Part shown: piece by piece, positions 25,649 through 34,020 of the stretch
Layout of the letters: each line of letters opens with the position of its first letter
How positions within the stretch are numbered: position 1 is the stretch's first letter
Origin: an uncultured Lachnospiraceae bacterium
Lineage (GTDB): Bacteria; Bacillota; Clostridia; Lachnospirales; Lachnospiraceae
Length of the DNA: 55,563 nucleotides
Direction: 5' to 3'
NCBI GenBank assembly: GCA_947629385.1
Contig: CANRDO010000019.1
Coordinates: forward strand, 1 to 55,563
The notes under the pieces: generated by a model
Database searches by the model: none
Seen by the model: only the letters and a program-made list of their open reading frames with translations
Told to the model about the DNA's origin: nothing
Made by a program: the position numbers and the translations under genes

Positions 25649-27322
25649 CTAAATTTCATACACGGCGCACTGCCATCCGGACAGCTTCATAGAAACCGCC
25701 GGCTTTGGCGGATTTGGCTTATTCGTGATCAGGAGCGCCTTCGGCTCCGCCGCCGCTTCGGCCGGGAGCGCGATCTTTACACTGTCCGCAGAGAGGTTGC
25801 ACAGCACCAGCAGCCTCCGCCCGTTCAGGCTGCGCATGTACGCGAACACTGCCTCGTCCTCCGGCAGAAGCAGGTCATAGTCCCCGTAGACGATCACCTC
25901 GGACCACTCGCTGCTGCGGCGCAGCTGAATCAGCTTCCGATAGTAATAGAAGACCGAATCCTCGTCCGCGAGCGCGCTCTTCACATTGATCTGCCGGTAA
26001 TTCGGGTTCACCATGATCCACGGCGTCCCCGTCGTAAAGCCTGCATTTTCAGAATCATCCCACTGCATCGGCGTGCGCGCGTTGTCGCGGCTCTTGTACG
26101 CGATGCAGGAAAGCAGCTCCTCCGGTTCGCGAAGCCCCGCCTCTGTCAGCTCGCGGTAGGCGTTGATGCTCTCGATGTCCCGGTAATTCTCAATCGGTCC
26201 GAACGGACAGTTCGTCATGCCGATCTCCTCGCCCTGGTACACATACGGCGTACCCTGCATCATGTGAAGCATGGTCGCGATGCACTTGGCCGACTCCGGC
26301 GAGTCGTCGCCGAGCCTCGACACCACCCTGGGCTGATCGTGGTTGCAGAAAAAGATCGAATTCCACGCGACCTGCGCCAGCTCCTTCTGCCATTTGGTGA
26401 GGTTCGCCTTGAGCGCCGGTATGGAGATCTTGTTCTTCGCCCATTTATCCGAATCACCGCCGTCGAGTCCCACATGCTCGAACTGAAACACCATGTTCAG
26501 CTCGGTGCCCTCCGCATTGGCGTACTTCTTTGCCTCCTCGACCGTCACCCCGGCAGTCTCCCCTACCGTCATGATGTCGTACTTCGAGAGGACTCTGCGG
26601 TTCATCTCCCGGAGGTACTCGTGCACATGCGGACCATTGCATGTAATTCCTGAATCCGCGTACAGCGCGCCCTCTGCCACCGGCCCATCCGGAAGCCCCT
26701 CCGGCTTTGAGATCATCGAGATCACATCCATGCGGAACCCGTCGATCCCCTTCTCACACCACCAGGTCATCATCTCGAACACCTTGTCGCGCACCGCCGG
26801 ATTGTCCCAGTTCAGATCCGGCTGTTTCTTCGAGAAGCAATGCAGGTAGTACATCTGCGTGGTCTCATCCCACTGCCACGCCGGCCCTGAAAAACAGCTG
26901 CCCCAGTTGTTCGGCTCCTTCCCGCCCTTCGCCTCTCTCCATATGTAAAAATCTCTCTTGTCGTTGTCCCTGGATGAACGGCTCTCCACAAACCAGGCGT
27001 GCTCATCCGACGTGTGGTTCACGACCAAATCCATCACAATGCGGATCCCCCGCTGATGCGCCTCGGTGAGAAGCTCGTCAAAATCTTCCATCGTACCGAA
27101 CTCTTCCATGATCTCCTGATAATCCGCGATGTCATAGCCGTTGTCGTCGTTCGGCGATTTGTAGACCGGGCTCAGCCAGATAATATTGATCCCCAGCTTC
27201 TGGAGATAATCCAGCTTGCCGGTAATTCCCTTCAGATCCCCGATGCCGTCCCCGTTGCTGTCACAAAATGATCTGGGATAAATCTGGTAAACAACGCTTT
27301 CCTTCCACCAAACCTTCTTCAT
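25649..27322 (-). CDS. GH13 oligo-alpha-1,6-glucosidase type enzyme
   Basis: Cytoplasmic glycosidase of 557 residues, clearly paralogous to the enzyme at 20444. The GH13 regions read DLVVNHTSDEH (I), GFRMDVISMI (II), VGETAGV (III) and FCNHDQPR (IV). In GH13_31 enzymes Val directly after the catalytic Asp goes with alpha-1,6 cleavage (isomaltose, panose, limit-dextrin branches), whereas Ala goes with alpha-1,4. So this is the better candidate for isomalto-oligosaccharides. GGAGGGCGGGC precedes the ATG. A 7-bp stem-loop (25628-25648) follows the stop codon before the binding-protein gene. First gene of the transport operon, directly behind an operator-like palindrome. Confidence 0.94.
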   Translation of the reverse strand: MKKVWWKESVVYQIYPRSFCDSNGDGIGDLKGITGKLDYLQKLGINIIWLSPVYKSPNDDNGYDIADYQEIMEEFGTMEDFDELLTEAHQRGIRIVMDLVVNHTSDEHAWFVESRSSRDNDKRDFYIWREAKGGKEPNNWGSCFSGPAWQWDETTQMYYLHCFSKKQPDLNWDNPAVRDKVFEMMTWWCEKGIDGFRMDVISMISKPEGLPDGPVAEGALYADSGITCNGPHVHEYLREMNRRVLSKYDIMTVGETAGVTVEEAKKYANAEGTELNMVFQFEHVGLDGGDSDKWAKNKISIPALKANLTKWQKELAQVAWNSIFFCNHDQPRVVSRLGDDSPESAKCIATMLHMMQGTPYVYQGEEIGMTNCPFGPIENYRDIESINAYRELTEAGLREPEELLSCIAYKSRDNARTPMQWDDSENAGFTTGTPWIMVNPNYRQINVKSALADEDSVFYYYRKLIQLRRSSEWSEVIVYGDYDLLLPEDEAVFAYMRSLNGRRLLVLCNLSADSVKIALPAEAAAEPKALLITNKPNPPKPAVSMKLSGWQCAVYEI

Positions 27323-27435
27323 GCCCGCCCTCCACGTCTGCTGAATTCATCACAATCTGTCCTTCGGCACTTTGCGCAGACCGTATGTCTGTATGCAAAA
27401 AATGTTCCATAATTATTCTGTTTTTGTACTATTTC

Positions 27436-27464
27436 AATATATCAAAAGTCGCAGGCAACCGCAA
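27436..27464 (-). promoter_or_regulatory. Probable promoter of the glucosidase-transporter operon
   Basis: Minus-strand TTGCGG (27459-27464), 17-bp spacer and TATATT (27436-27441), about 115 bp upstream of the alpha-1,6-type glucosidase gene. The poor -35 lies within the operator palindrome. Confidence 0.5.
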
Positions 27465-27477
27465 TAGGTTTCCTGCG
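27450..27477. promoter_or_regulatory. Operator-like palindrome (candidate LacI-family site)
   Basis: CGCAGGCAACC and GGTTTCCTGCG form 11-bp half-sites with one mismatch and a 6-nt spacer. It overlaps the -35 region of the operon promoter and lies 72 bp beyond the LacI-type regulator gene. As an alternative it could act as a terminator of the regulator gene, but only TTTT follows on the minus strand. Confidence 0.6.
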
Positions 27478-27548
27478 AAACTTCAAAAACTTACAAATTT
27501 ATTTTCCTGATTTTAGTCGTTATGCACAAGAGCGAACTCGCCCTCAGA

Positions 27549-28622
27549 CTATCCATCCCTTCTTCTGACAGAATCCCGCACGATCAGCTCCACCGGAGCC
27601 GAAACATACATCTCCGGCAGCGTCTCCCCCTCTATCATGCGCCGAAGCCGTTCAACCGCCGTGCTCCCTTTCCGAAGCACATCCTGCCGAACCGTTGTCA
27701 GCCTCGGACGGATAAACTCAGCGTACATACAGTCGTCAAATCCGACCACAGACAGCTGATCCGGCACCTTTATGCCATGATCGTGAAGAAAGTTGATCAT
27801 CTCGATCGCGTTATAATCGGAGCCAAACCCCAGCGCGCCTGCCTTGAGGAACTGCGGAAGCATACGCTCATACTGCAGTTTTCTCAGCTGCGCCTCCCGC
27901 GGAACCACGATGAAACGCCGGATACTGCAAAAATTCCCGTTTATCTCCATTGCCGCCTTGAAGCCCTGCCACCGCTTCTCATTGCACAGTCCCGCAAACG
28001 GCTTATCTGATCGGAGTCTGCGCACCGCCTCGTTCGCCAGCACCTTCGTCTCCTCGACAACGTAGAGCGCATTCGGATACCCCATCTCCAGCAGATATTC
28101 CCCGACCTGGTATCCGCCGCTGTAATCGTCAATCCCCACGTTCTGATAGTCGTACTCCTTCTGCAGCGTGTAAGTATCCACGAGAACCGCCTTCTTGTTC
28201 AGCTTGCGGCGAAGCTCACGATAACGCCCCTCCGAGTATCCGATAAAGATCAGGCCGTCCACGTTCCACCGCGACGCGATCTCCAGCACATGCTTCTCCG
28301 TGCTGCCGCCGATGATCATGACATAGTATCCTATTTTTTCCGCCTGATTCTGGATCGACGCAAGCAGCTGCCCGATAAAGGGATCCATCGTCGAGGGATA
28401 CCCGTGCGTATAGTCGTAGCCGATCACAAAGCCGATGATCCGCGAGCCCTTTCCGGTAAGCATCATCGAGCCGATGTTCGGCTGATAATCATTCTCCTCC
28501 AGGATTTTCTTGATCTTGTCGATGGTTTCCTGGGAGACTCGCTTCGTCTTTCCGTGAAGTACGTTTGACACTGTAGTCCGGCTGACGCCGGCCATATCCG
28601 CGATATCCTGAAGCCGGATCAT
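27549..28622 (-). CDS. LacI-family transcriptional regulator
   Basis: A 357-residue repressor. The N-terminal helix-turn-helix is MIRLQDIADMAGVSRTTVSNVLHG, with the hinge helix region up to residue about 55. The periplasmic-binding-like effector domain begins RIIGFVIGYDYTHG and includes VSVVGFDDCMYAEFIRPRLT, the usual VVGFDD signature, near the end. The start at 28622 is 6 nt past an AAAGGAGG-adjacent ATG, which is too close to be used. It is transcribed toward the glucosidase and transporter operon and probably represses it at the palindrome 27450-27477. malQ precedes it by 60 bp and may share its transcript. Confidence 0.93.
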   Translation of the reverse strand: MIRLQDIADMAGVSRTTVSNVLHGKTKRVSQETIDKIKKILEENDYQPNIGSMMLTGKGSRIIGFVIGYDYTHGYPSTMDPFIGQLLASIQNQAEKIGYYVMIIGGSTEKHVLEIASRWNVDGLIFIGYSEGRYRELRRKLNKKAVLVDTYTLQKEYDYQNVGIDDYSGGYQVGEYLLEMGYPNALYVVEETKVLANEAVRRLRSDKPFAGLCNEKRWQGFKAAMEINGNFCSIRRFIVVPREAQLRKLQYERMLPQFLKAGALGFGSDYNAIEMINFLHDHGIKVPDQLSVVGFDDCMYAEFIRPRLTTVRQDVLRKGSTAVERLRRMIEGETLPEMYVSAPVELIVRDSVRRRDG

Positions 28623-28682
28623 GTCCATCCTCCTTTGCCTCTAAAGTATGCCGCACCCGTGCGAGATCCTTCTCCCCCAAAA

Positions 28683-30176
28683 TCAGTACAGTCTCCCGTA
28701 CCACGCCGTGAGCTCCCGGATCTTTTCGAGCAGTTCTTCCGTCAGTTCGCCTTCTTTGAGCCTCCACTTCCAGTTCTTCCCGAGCGTGGACGGCTGGTTC
28801 ATCCGGCAGCTGTTGTCATACCCAAAGTAATCCTGCAGCGGGATCACGCAGAGCCTTGAGACGCTTGCCATCGCCGTGCAAACCATATCCCAGTAAATCT
28901 CCTCGCCGCTGTCCCGGAAATTGTTCAGATAGCTCCGAACCATCCGCCGCTCCTCCGGGCGGATCCCCGCAAACCACCCTGTCAACGTCTCATTGTCATG
29001 CGTGCCTGTGTAGACCACGCTGTTCACCGGATAATTGTGCGGCAGGTAATCGTTGGCGCTTCCCGTGTCCCGCGAATCAAACGCGAACTCCAGCACCTTC
29101 ATGCCCGGAAAGCCCGTGTCGCGCACGAGCCGGCGCACAGAATCCGTCACATAGCCGAGATCCTCGGCGATCACCGCCCGGTCGCCCATGCATTCCCGCA
29201 TCCTCCAGAAAATCTCCATCCCCGGTCCCTTCTCCCAGTGACCGTTATGGGCTGTGGTGTCCCCGAACGGGATCGAGAAATACTCGTCAAATCCACGGAA
29301 ATGATCGATCCGCACCACGTCGTACAATTTGAAGCAGTAACTGAGGCGGCTCATCCACCAGCCAAACCCGGTATCCCTGTGATAATCCCAGCGGTACAGC
29401 GGATTGCCCCAGAGCTGTCCGTCCGCCGCAAAGCCATCCGGCGGGCACCCTGCGACCGCCGTCGGCATATTCTCACCGTCAAGCTGGAAGAGCTGCGGGT
29501 TCGCCCATGTGTCCGCACTGTCGAACGCGACATAGATCGGAATGTCGCCGATGATCTGAATCCCGTTCTCATTTGCGTATGTCTTGAGCCGGTTCCACTG
29601 CTTCAAAAACACATACTGAAGGTACTCGTAGAACTCGATATCGAAATACAGCTCACGCTGATAGTAGTCCATCGAGTAGCCCCAGCGCTTTCGGATATCC
29701 TCCGGCCATTTATCCCAGCTTTTTCCACCAAACAGATCCTTTACCGCCATGAAGATCGCATAGTCGCGCACCCACCATGAATTTTCCTCCATGAATTTCC
29801 AGAACCCCGGATCCTCGCTGATCCTGCTGCGCTCATACGCTTTCCGAAGAAGCGGGAAGCGCGCCTTATATATTTTTCCGTAGTCAACGCTCACCGGGAT
29901 GCTGCCGAAATCCGCGCTGTCGCACTCCTCCTGCGACAGGACCCCCTCCTCAATGAGGTCTTCCAGACTGATAAAATACGGGTTGCCCGCAAACGTGGAA
30001 AAAGACTGATAGGGGGAATCTCCGTAACCCGTCGGCCCGAGCGGCAGGATCTGCCAGTATCTCTGTCCTGCCCTTTTCAACTGATCTACAAATTCATATG
30101 CACTTTTTGAAAAACATCCGATCCCGTATTTTGACGGAAGGCTGCTGATCGGTAACAATATGCCGCTGGCTCTCAT
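28683..30176 (-). CDS. malQ: 4-alpha-glucanotransferase (amylomaltase)
   Basis: Transfers maltosyl or longer segments between maltodextrins and releases glucose (GH77). In 497 residues it has the N-terminal RASGILLPISSLPSKYGIG, the catalytic Asp region VVRIDHFRGF, the acid/base region VIAEDLGYVT and the third carboxylate region YTGTHDNETLTGWF, all intact. It ends in TAWYGRLY. The start at 30176 follows GGCAGGAGGAG; an upstream ATG at 30203 has no site. It is upstream of the LacI-type regulator and belongs to the glucan locus. A nifJ terminator lies only 29 bp upstream, leaving no room for an ordinary promoter. Confidence 0.95.
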   Translation of the reverse strand: MRASGILLPISSLPSKYGIGCFSKSAYEFVDQLKRAGQRYWQILPLGPTGYGDSPYQSFSTFAGNPYFISLEDLIEEGVLSQEECDSADFGSIPVSVDYGKIYKARFPLLRKAYERSRISEDPGFWKFMEENSWWVRDYAIFMAVKDLFGGKSWDKWPEDIRKRWGYSMDYYQRELYFDIEFYEYLQYVFLKQWNRLKTYANENGIQIIGDIPIYVAFDSADTWANPQLFQLDGENMPTAVAGCPPDGFAADGQLWGNPLYRWDYHRDTGFGWWMSRLSYCFKLYDVVRIDHFRGFDEYFSIPFGDTTAHNGHWEKGPGMEIFWRMRECMGDRAVIAEDLGYVTDSVRRLVRDTGFPGMKVLEFAFDSRDTGSANDYLPHNYPVNSVVYTGTHDNETLTGWFAGIRPEERRMVRSYLNNFRDSGEEIYWDMVCTAMASVSRLCVIPLQDYFGYDNSCRMNQPSTLGKNWKWRLKEGELTEELLEKIRELTAWYGRLY

Positions 30177-30204
30177 CGTGTTCTCCTCCTGCCTCATTCT
30201 CAAA

Positions 30205-30235
30205 CACCCCGCAAGCCATTCTGGCCCGCGGGGTG
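30205..30235 (-). terminator. Terminator of nifJ, just upstream of malQ
   Basis: CACCCCGC / GCGGGGTG arms with an inner GCC / GGC pair, followed by TTT on the minus strand. It ends about 17 nt before the malQ ribosome binding site. Confidence 0.7.
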
Positions 30236-30257
30236 CCCAAATTTACTTCTTTTATTC

Positions 30258-30294
30258 CTTCCGAAAACGCCGCACAGCGCCGTTTGTCCGGAAG
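30258..30294 (-). other. Second hairpin directly after nifJ
   Basis: CTTCCG / CGGAAG outer arms and AAACG / CGTTT inner arms, starting three bases beyond the nifJ stop codon. No T tract follows, so it may protect the nifJ 3' end rather than terminate. Confidence 0.45.
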
Positions 30295-30297
30295 CTC

Positions 30298-33200
30298 TTA
30301 CTCGTTTCCGTACAGCGCGATCAGCTTGTTCAGATACTCATATCTCTCCTTCGCGTAAGCTTCGGACTTGTCGAACAGCATCGCGGCTCTCTCCGGATTC
30401 GCTCTCATCAGGGAGTTGTAGCGGACCTCACCGTTCAGGAATTCCTTGTAGTCCTCGGTCGGAGCCTTGGAATCCAGGGTGAACGCCGGCTTGCCCTCAG
30501 CCTTGAGCGCCGGATTGTAGCGGAAGCAGTGCCAGTAACCGGCCTTTACAGCCAGCTCTTCCTCGGTCTGCGCCTTGCTCATGCCCTTCTTGATGCCGTG
30601 GTTGATGCACGGAGCGTAAGCGATGATGAGCGACGGTCCCGGATAAGCCTCAGCCTCCGCGATCGCCTTGACGGTCTGGTTGAAGTCAGCGCCCATGGCG
30701 ATCTGCGCAACGTACACGTAGCCGTAGCTCATCGCGATGGAAGCCATATCCTTCTTCTTCACTTCCTTGCCGCCCGCAGCGAACTGCGCAACCGCGCCGG
30801 TCGGTGTGGACTTGGAGGACTGTCCGCCTGTGTTCGAGTAAACCTCGGTATCGAATACCATGATGTTGACATCCTGGCCGCTCGCGAGCACATGGTCCAC
30901 GCCGCCGAAGCCGATGTCGTATGCCCAGCCGTCGCCGCCGAAGATCCACTGGGACTTCTTGGCGAGGTAATCCTTATCCTTCAGAACGGTCTTGCACTCG
31001 TCGCAGCCGCAGGCCTCGCACGCCGCGATCAGCTTGTCCGTAGCCGGGCCGTTCGTGATGCCGCTGTCGAAGGTGTCGAGCCACTCCTGAGCGGCAGACT
31101 TCACGTCCTCACCGCAGCAGTCGCAGCTAAGCAGCGCGGTCACCTTGGTCTTCAGGCCGTTTCTCAGAGCCTTCTGAGCCAGAAGCATGCCGTAGCCGTA
31201 CTCCGCGTTGTCCTCGAACAGGGAGTTTGCCCACGCCGGGCCCTTGCCCTCTTTGTTCACCGTGTACGGGGTGGACGGTGAGGAGTTGCCCCAGATGGAG
31301 GAACAGCCTGTCGCGTTCGCGATGTACATTCTATCGCCGAAGAGCTGTGTGATCAGCTTCGCGTACGGAGTCTCGCCGCAGCCTGCGCATGCGCCCGAGA
31401 ACTCAAGCAGCGGCTGCTTGAACTGAGAGCCCTTCACGGTGTTCTCTTTGAACTTCTCTACCACATCCGGTTTCGCCGGAAGCTCTACCGCGTAGTCGAA
31501 GTACTTCTGGCTGTCCGCGTTTGCTTCCAGGTTCTCCATCGTGAGTGCCTTCGCGCCCTTCTTACCCGGGCAGACATTCGCGCAGGAACCGCATCCGGTA
31601 CAATCCAGAGCGGATACGACCATCGCGAACTTGTAGCCGTCCATGCCGGTCATCGGAAGCGTCTTCAGTCCTTCCGGAGCCGCGGCCACCTCTGCGTCCG
31701 TCATAGCGATCGGGCGGATGACAGCGTGCGGGCAGACATAGGAGCAGCGGTTGCACTGGATACAGTTCTCCGGATTCCATACAGGGATGTCCACCGCGAT
31801 GCCGCGCTTCTCGTATGCGGCAGCGCCCGACGGGGTCGTGCCGTCCACGTAATCCTTGAACGCGGACACCGGAAGGTTGTTGCCCTCCTGCGCGTTGACC
31901 GCGTGCTGGATGTTGTTTACGAAATCTACGACGTCCTGTCTCCTGCCGGTGACGTCCTTCGCGATGATGTCCTCGGCCTCGGCGTTCTTCCAGCTCTCCG
32001 GAACCTTGATCTCGACCACCTGCTTCGCGCCCGCGTCGATCGCCGCCCAGTTCTTCTGTACGACGTCGTCGCCCTTGCGGCCGTAGGTCGCCTTCGCGGC
32101 AGCCTTCATCAGCTCGTTCGCCTGATCCTCAGGAATGATGTTCGCCAGCTTGAAGAATGCGGACTGAAGGATGGTGTTGATACGGGTCGGGCCCATGCCG
32201 GTCTCGATACCGATCTTCACGCCGTCGATCACGTAGAACTTGATGTTGTGGTCCGCGATGAACTTCTTCACCTGTCCCGGAAGGTGCTTCTCAAGGCCCT
32301 CCATATCCCACGGGCAGTTCAGAAGGAACGTACCGCCGTCCACCAGCTCCTGCACCATGTTGTACTTGCGCACGTAAGACGGATTGTGGCAGGCCACGAA
32401 ATTCGCCTTGTGGATCAGGTACGTGGACTTGATCGGAAGCTTGCCGAAACGGAGGTGGGACATCGTCACGCCGCCGGACTTCTTGGAATCGTAATCAAAG
32501 TATGCCTGCGCATACATATCGGTGTTGTCGCCGATGATCTTGATGGAGTTCTTGTTCGCGCCTACGGTACCGTCCGCGCCAAGACCCCAGAACTTGCAGT
32601 TGATCGTGCCTTCCGGAGTGGTGACGAGCGGCTCGCCAAGCTCCAGGGAAAGGTTTGTCACGTCGTCCTTGATGCCGATCGTGAAGCGCTGCTTCTCGGT
32701 GTTGTGGAATACAGCGACGATCTGCGCCGGGGTCGTGTCCTTGGAACCAAGGCCGTAACGTCCGGTAAAGATCGGGGTGTCGTTGAACTTGCTGCCCTTC
32801 AGAGCGGCCACAACGTCCAGATACAGCGGCTCGCCGAGGGAGCCCGGCTCCTTCGTGCGGTCCAGAACGGAGATCTGCTTCACGGTCTCCGGGATCGCCG
32901 CGATCAGAGCGTCCGCGCAGAACGGACGATACAGGCGAACCTTCACAACGCCAACCTTCTCGCCTGCAGCCATCAAGTAGTCGATCGTCTCCTCGATGGT
33001 ATCGCAGACAGAACCCATGGCGATGATGACCTTCTCAGCGTCAGCAGCGCCATAGTAGTTGAACAGCTTGTAGTCCGTGCCGATCTTCGCGTTGACCTTG
33101 TCCATGTACTCCTGGACGATCGCCGGCATCGCGTCGTAGTACGGGTTGATCGCTTCTCTTGCCTGGAAGAAGATATCCGGGTTCTGAGCGGAACCTCTCT

Positions 33201-33843
33201 GGCACGGATGATTCGGATTGAGCGCCTGATCTCTCCACGCCTGCAGCGCGTCGAAATCGAGCATCTCCTTCAGATCCTCATAATCCCAGGTCTCGATCTT
33301 CTGGATCTCATGGGAGGTGCGGAAGCCGTCGAAGAAGTTGATGAACGGCAGGCGGCCCTTGATCGCGGAAAGATGAGCTACCGGCGTCAGGTCCATGACT
33401 TCCTGAACGCTGGACTCACACAGCATGCAGGCGCCGGTCTGACGACATGCGTAAACGTCGGAGTGGTCGCCGAAAATCGAAAGTGCATGGCTCGCAAGCG
33501 CACGCGCGGAAACGTTGAATACGCCCGGGAGTCTCTCACCGGCGATCTTGTACAGGTTCGGGATCATCAGAAGGAGGCCCTGAGACGCCGTGTATGTAGT
33601 CGTCAGAGCACCTGCCGCGAGGGAACCGTGCACCGTGCCGGCAGCACCCGCCTCAGACTGCATCTCGGTGACCTGTACGGTCTGGCCGAAGATGTTGAGA
33701 CGGCCCTGAGTTGCCCATTCATCCGTGGCTTCTGCCATGACAGATGACGGGGTGATCGGATAGATCGCAGCCACATCGGTAAACGCGTATGACGCATGAG
33801 CGGCCGCATGGTTTCCATCCATGGTCTTCATTTTTCTAGCCAT
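30298..33843 (-). CDS. nifJ: Pyruvate:ferredoxin (flavodoxin) oxidoreductase
   Basis: Oxidises pyruvate to acetyl-CoA and CO2 and reduces ferredoxin; central to anaerobic fermentation. At 1181 residues it is the single-chain form with all domains fused. The order is the pyrimidine-binding domain (from RKMKTMDGNHAAAHASYAFT) and the gamma domain, then two [4Fe-4S] clusters in CIQCNRCSYVCP and CTGCGSCANVCPGKKG. The TPP-binding domain follows, with CAGCGETPYAKL, GDGWAYDIGFGG and NTGGQSSKSTPTGAV. AAGGAGG precedes the start and a TGGACA-17-TAAAAT promoter lies upstream. Isolated transcript by its promoter and terminators. Confidence 0.98.
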   Translation of the reverse strand: MARKMKTMDGNHAAAHASYAFTDVAAIYPITPSSVMAEATDEWATQGRLNIFGQTVQVTEMQSEAGAAGTVHGSLAAGALTTTYTASQGLLLMIPNLYKIAGERLPGVFNVSARALASHALSIFGDHSDVYACRQTGACMLCESSVQEVMDLTPVAHLSAIKGRLPFINFFDGFRTSHEIQKIETWDYEDLKEMLDFDALQAWRDQALNPNHPCQRGSAQNPDIFFQAREAINPYYDAMPAIVQEYMDKVNAKIGTDYKLFNYYGAADAEKVIIAMGSVCDTIEETIDYLMAAGEKVGVVKVRLYRPFCADALIAAIPETVKQISVLDRTKEPGSLGEPLYLDVVAALKGSKFNDTPIFTGRYGLGSKDTTPAQIVAVFHNTEKQRFTIGIKDDVTNLSLELGEPLVTTPEGTINCKFWGLGADGTVGANKNSIKIIGDNTDMYAQAYFDYDSKKSGGVTMSHLRFGKLPIKSTYLIHKANFVACHNPSYVRKYNMVQELVDGGTFLLNCPWDMEGLEKHLPGQVKKFIADHNIKFYVIDGVKIGIETGMGPTRINTILQSAFFKLANIIPEDQANELMKAAAKATYGRKGDDVVQKNWAAIDAGAKQVVEIKVPESWKNAEAEDIIAKDVTGRRQDVVDFVNNIQHAVNAQEGNNLPVSAFKDYVDGTTPSGAAAYEKRGIAVDIPVWNPENCIQCNRCSYVCPHAVIRPIAMTDAEVAAAPEGLKTLPMTGMDGYKFAMVVSALDCTGCGSCANVCPGKKGAKALTMENLEANADSQKYFDYAVELPAKPDVVEKFKENTVKGSQFKQPLLEFSGACAGCGETPYAKLITQLFGDRMYIANATGCSSIWGNSSPSTPYTVNKEGKGPAWANSLFEDNAEYGYGMLLAQKALRNGLKTKVTALLSCDCCGEDVKSAAQEWLDTFDSGITNGPATDKLIAACEACGCDECKTVLKDKDYLAKKSQWIFGGDGWAYDIGFGGVDHVLASGQDVNIMVFDTEVYSNTGGQSSKSTPTGAVAQFAAGGKEVKKKDMASIAMSYGYVYVAQIAMGADFNQTVKAIAEAEAYPGPSLIIAYAPCINHGIKKGMSKAQTEEELAVKAGYWHCFRYNPALKAEGKPAFTLDSKAPTEDYKEFLNGEVRYNSLMRANPERAAMLFDKSEAYAKERYEYLNKLIALYGNE

Positions 33844-33906
33844 TTGTGATTCCTCCTTATTTCTTTTTGGGCGCGTAGGCCCAATATTGTTTCACATACA
33901 AAGTTA

Positions 33907-33935
33907 ATTTTAGCACAGGTTTCCTGGTTTGTCCA
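33907..33935 (-). promoter_or_regulatory. Promoter of nifJ
   Basis: Minus-strand TGGACA (33930-33935), 17-bp spacer and TAAAAT (33907-33912). The spacer contains CAGGAAACCTG, a short palindrome. The 5' leader carries a 6-bp hairpin (TTGGGC / GCCCAA) before the ribosome binding site. Confidence 0.65.
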
Positions 33936-34020
33936 TTTTCTCAATTGGGTTTTTGTACATTTTTTTGTATTTTTCCATATACATCAGCAGACTCTCCAAT
34001 ACCTTGCTTTTCCTTTTCAT
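33910..34020 (-). CDS. Possible 36-residue reading frame directly after the pyruvyl transferase gene
   Basis: An ATG immediately after the TAA of the pyruvyl transferase gene opens 36 codons in the same frame. They encode a basic peptide (MKRKSKVLESLLMYMEKY...) that ends inside the nifJ -10 box. A GAGGAAAA site lies about 19 nt upstream, which is too far to be convincing. It may be a small protein, or the lost C-terminus of the transferase after a nonsense mutation. Low confidence. Confidence 0.25.
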   Translation of the reverse strand: MKRKSKVLESLLMYMEKYKKMYKNPIEKMDKPGNLC

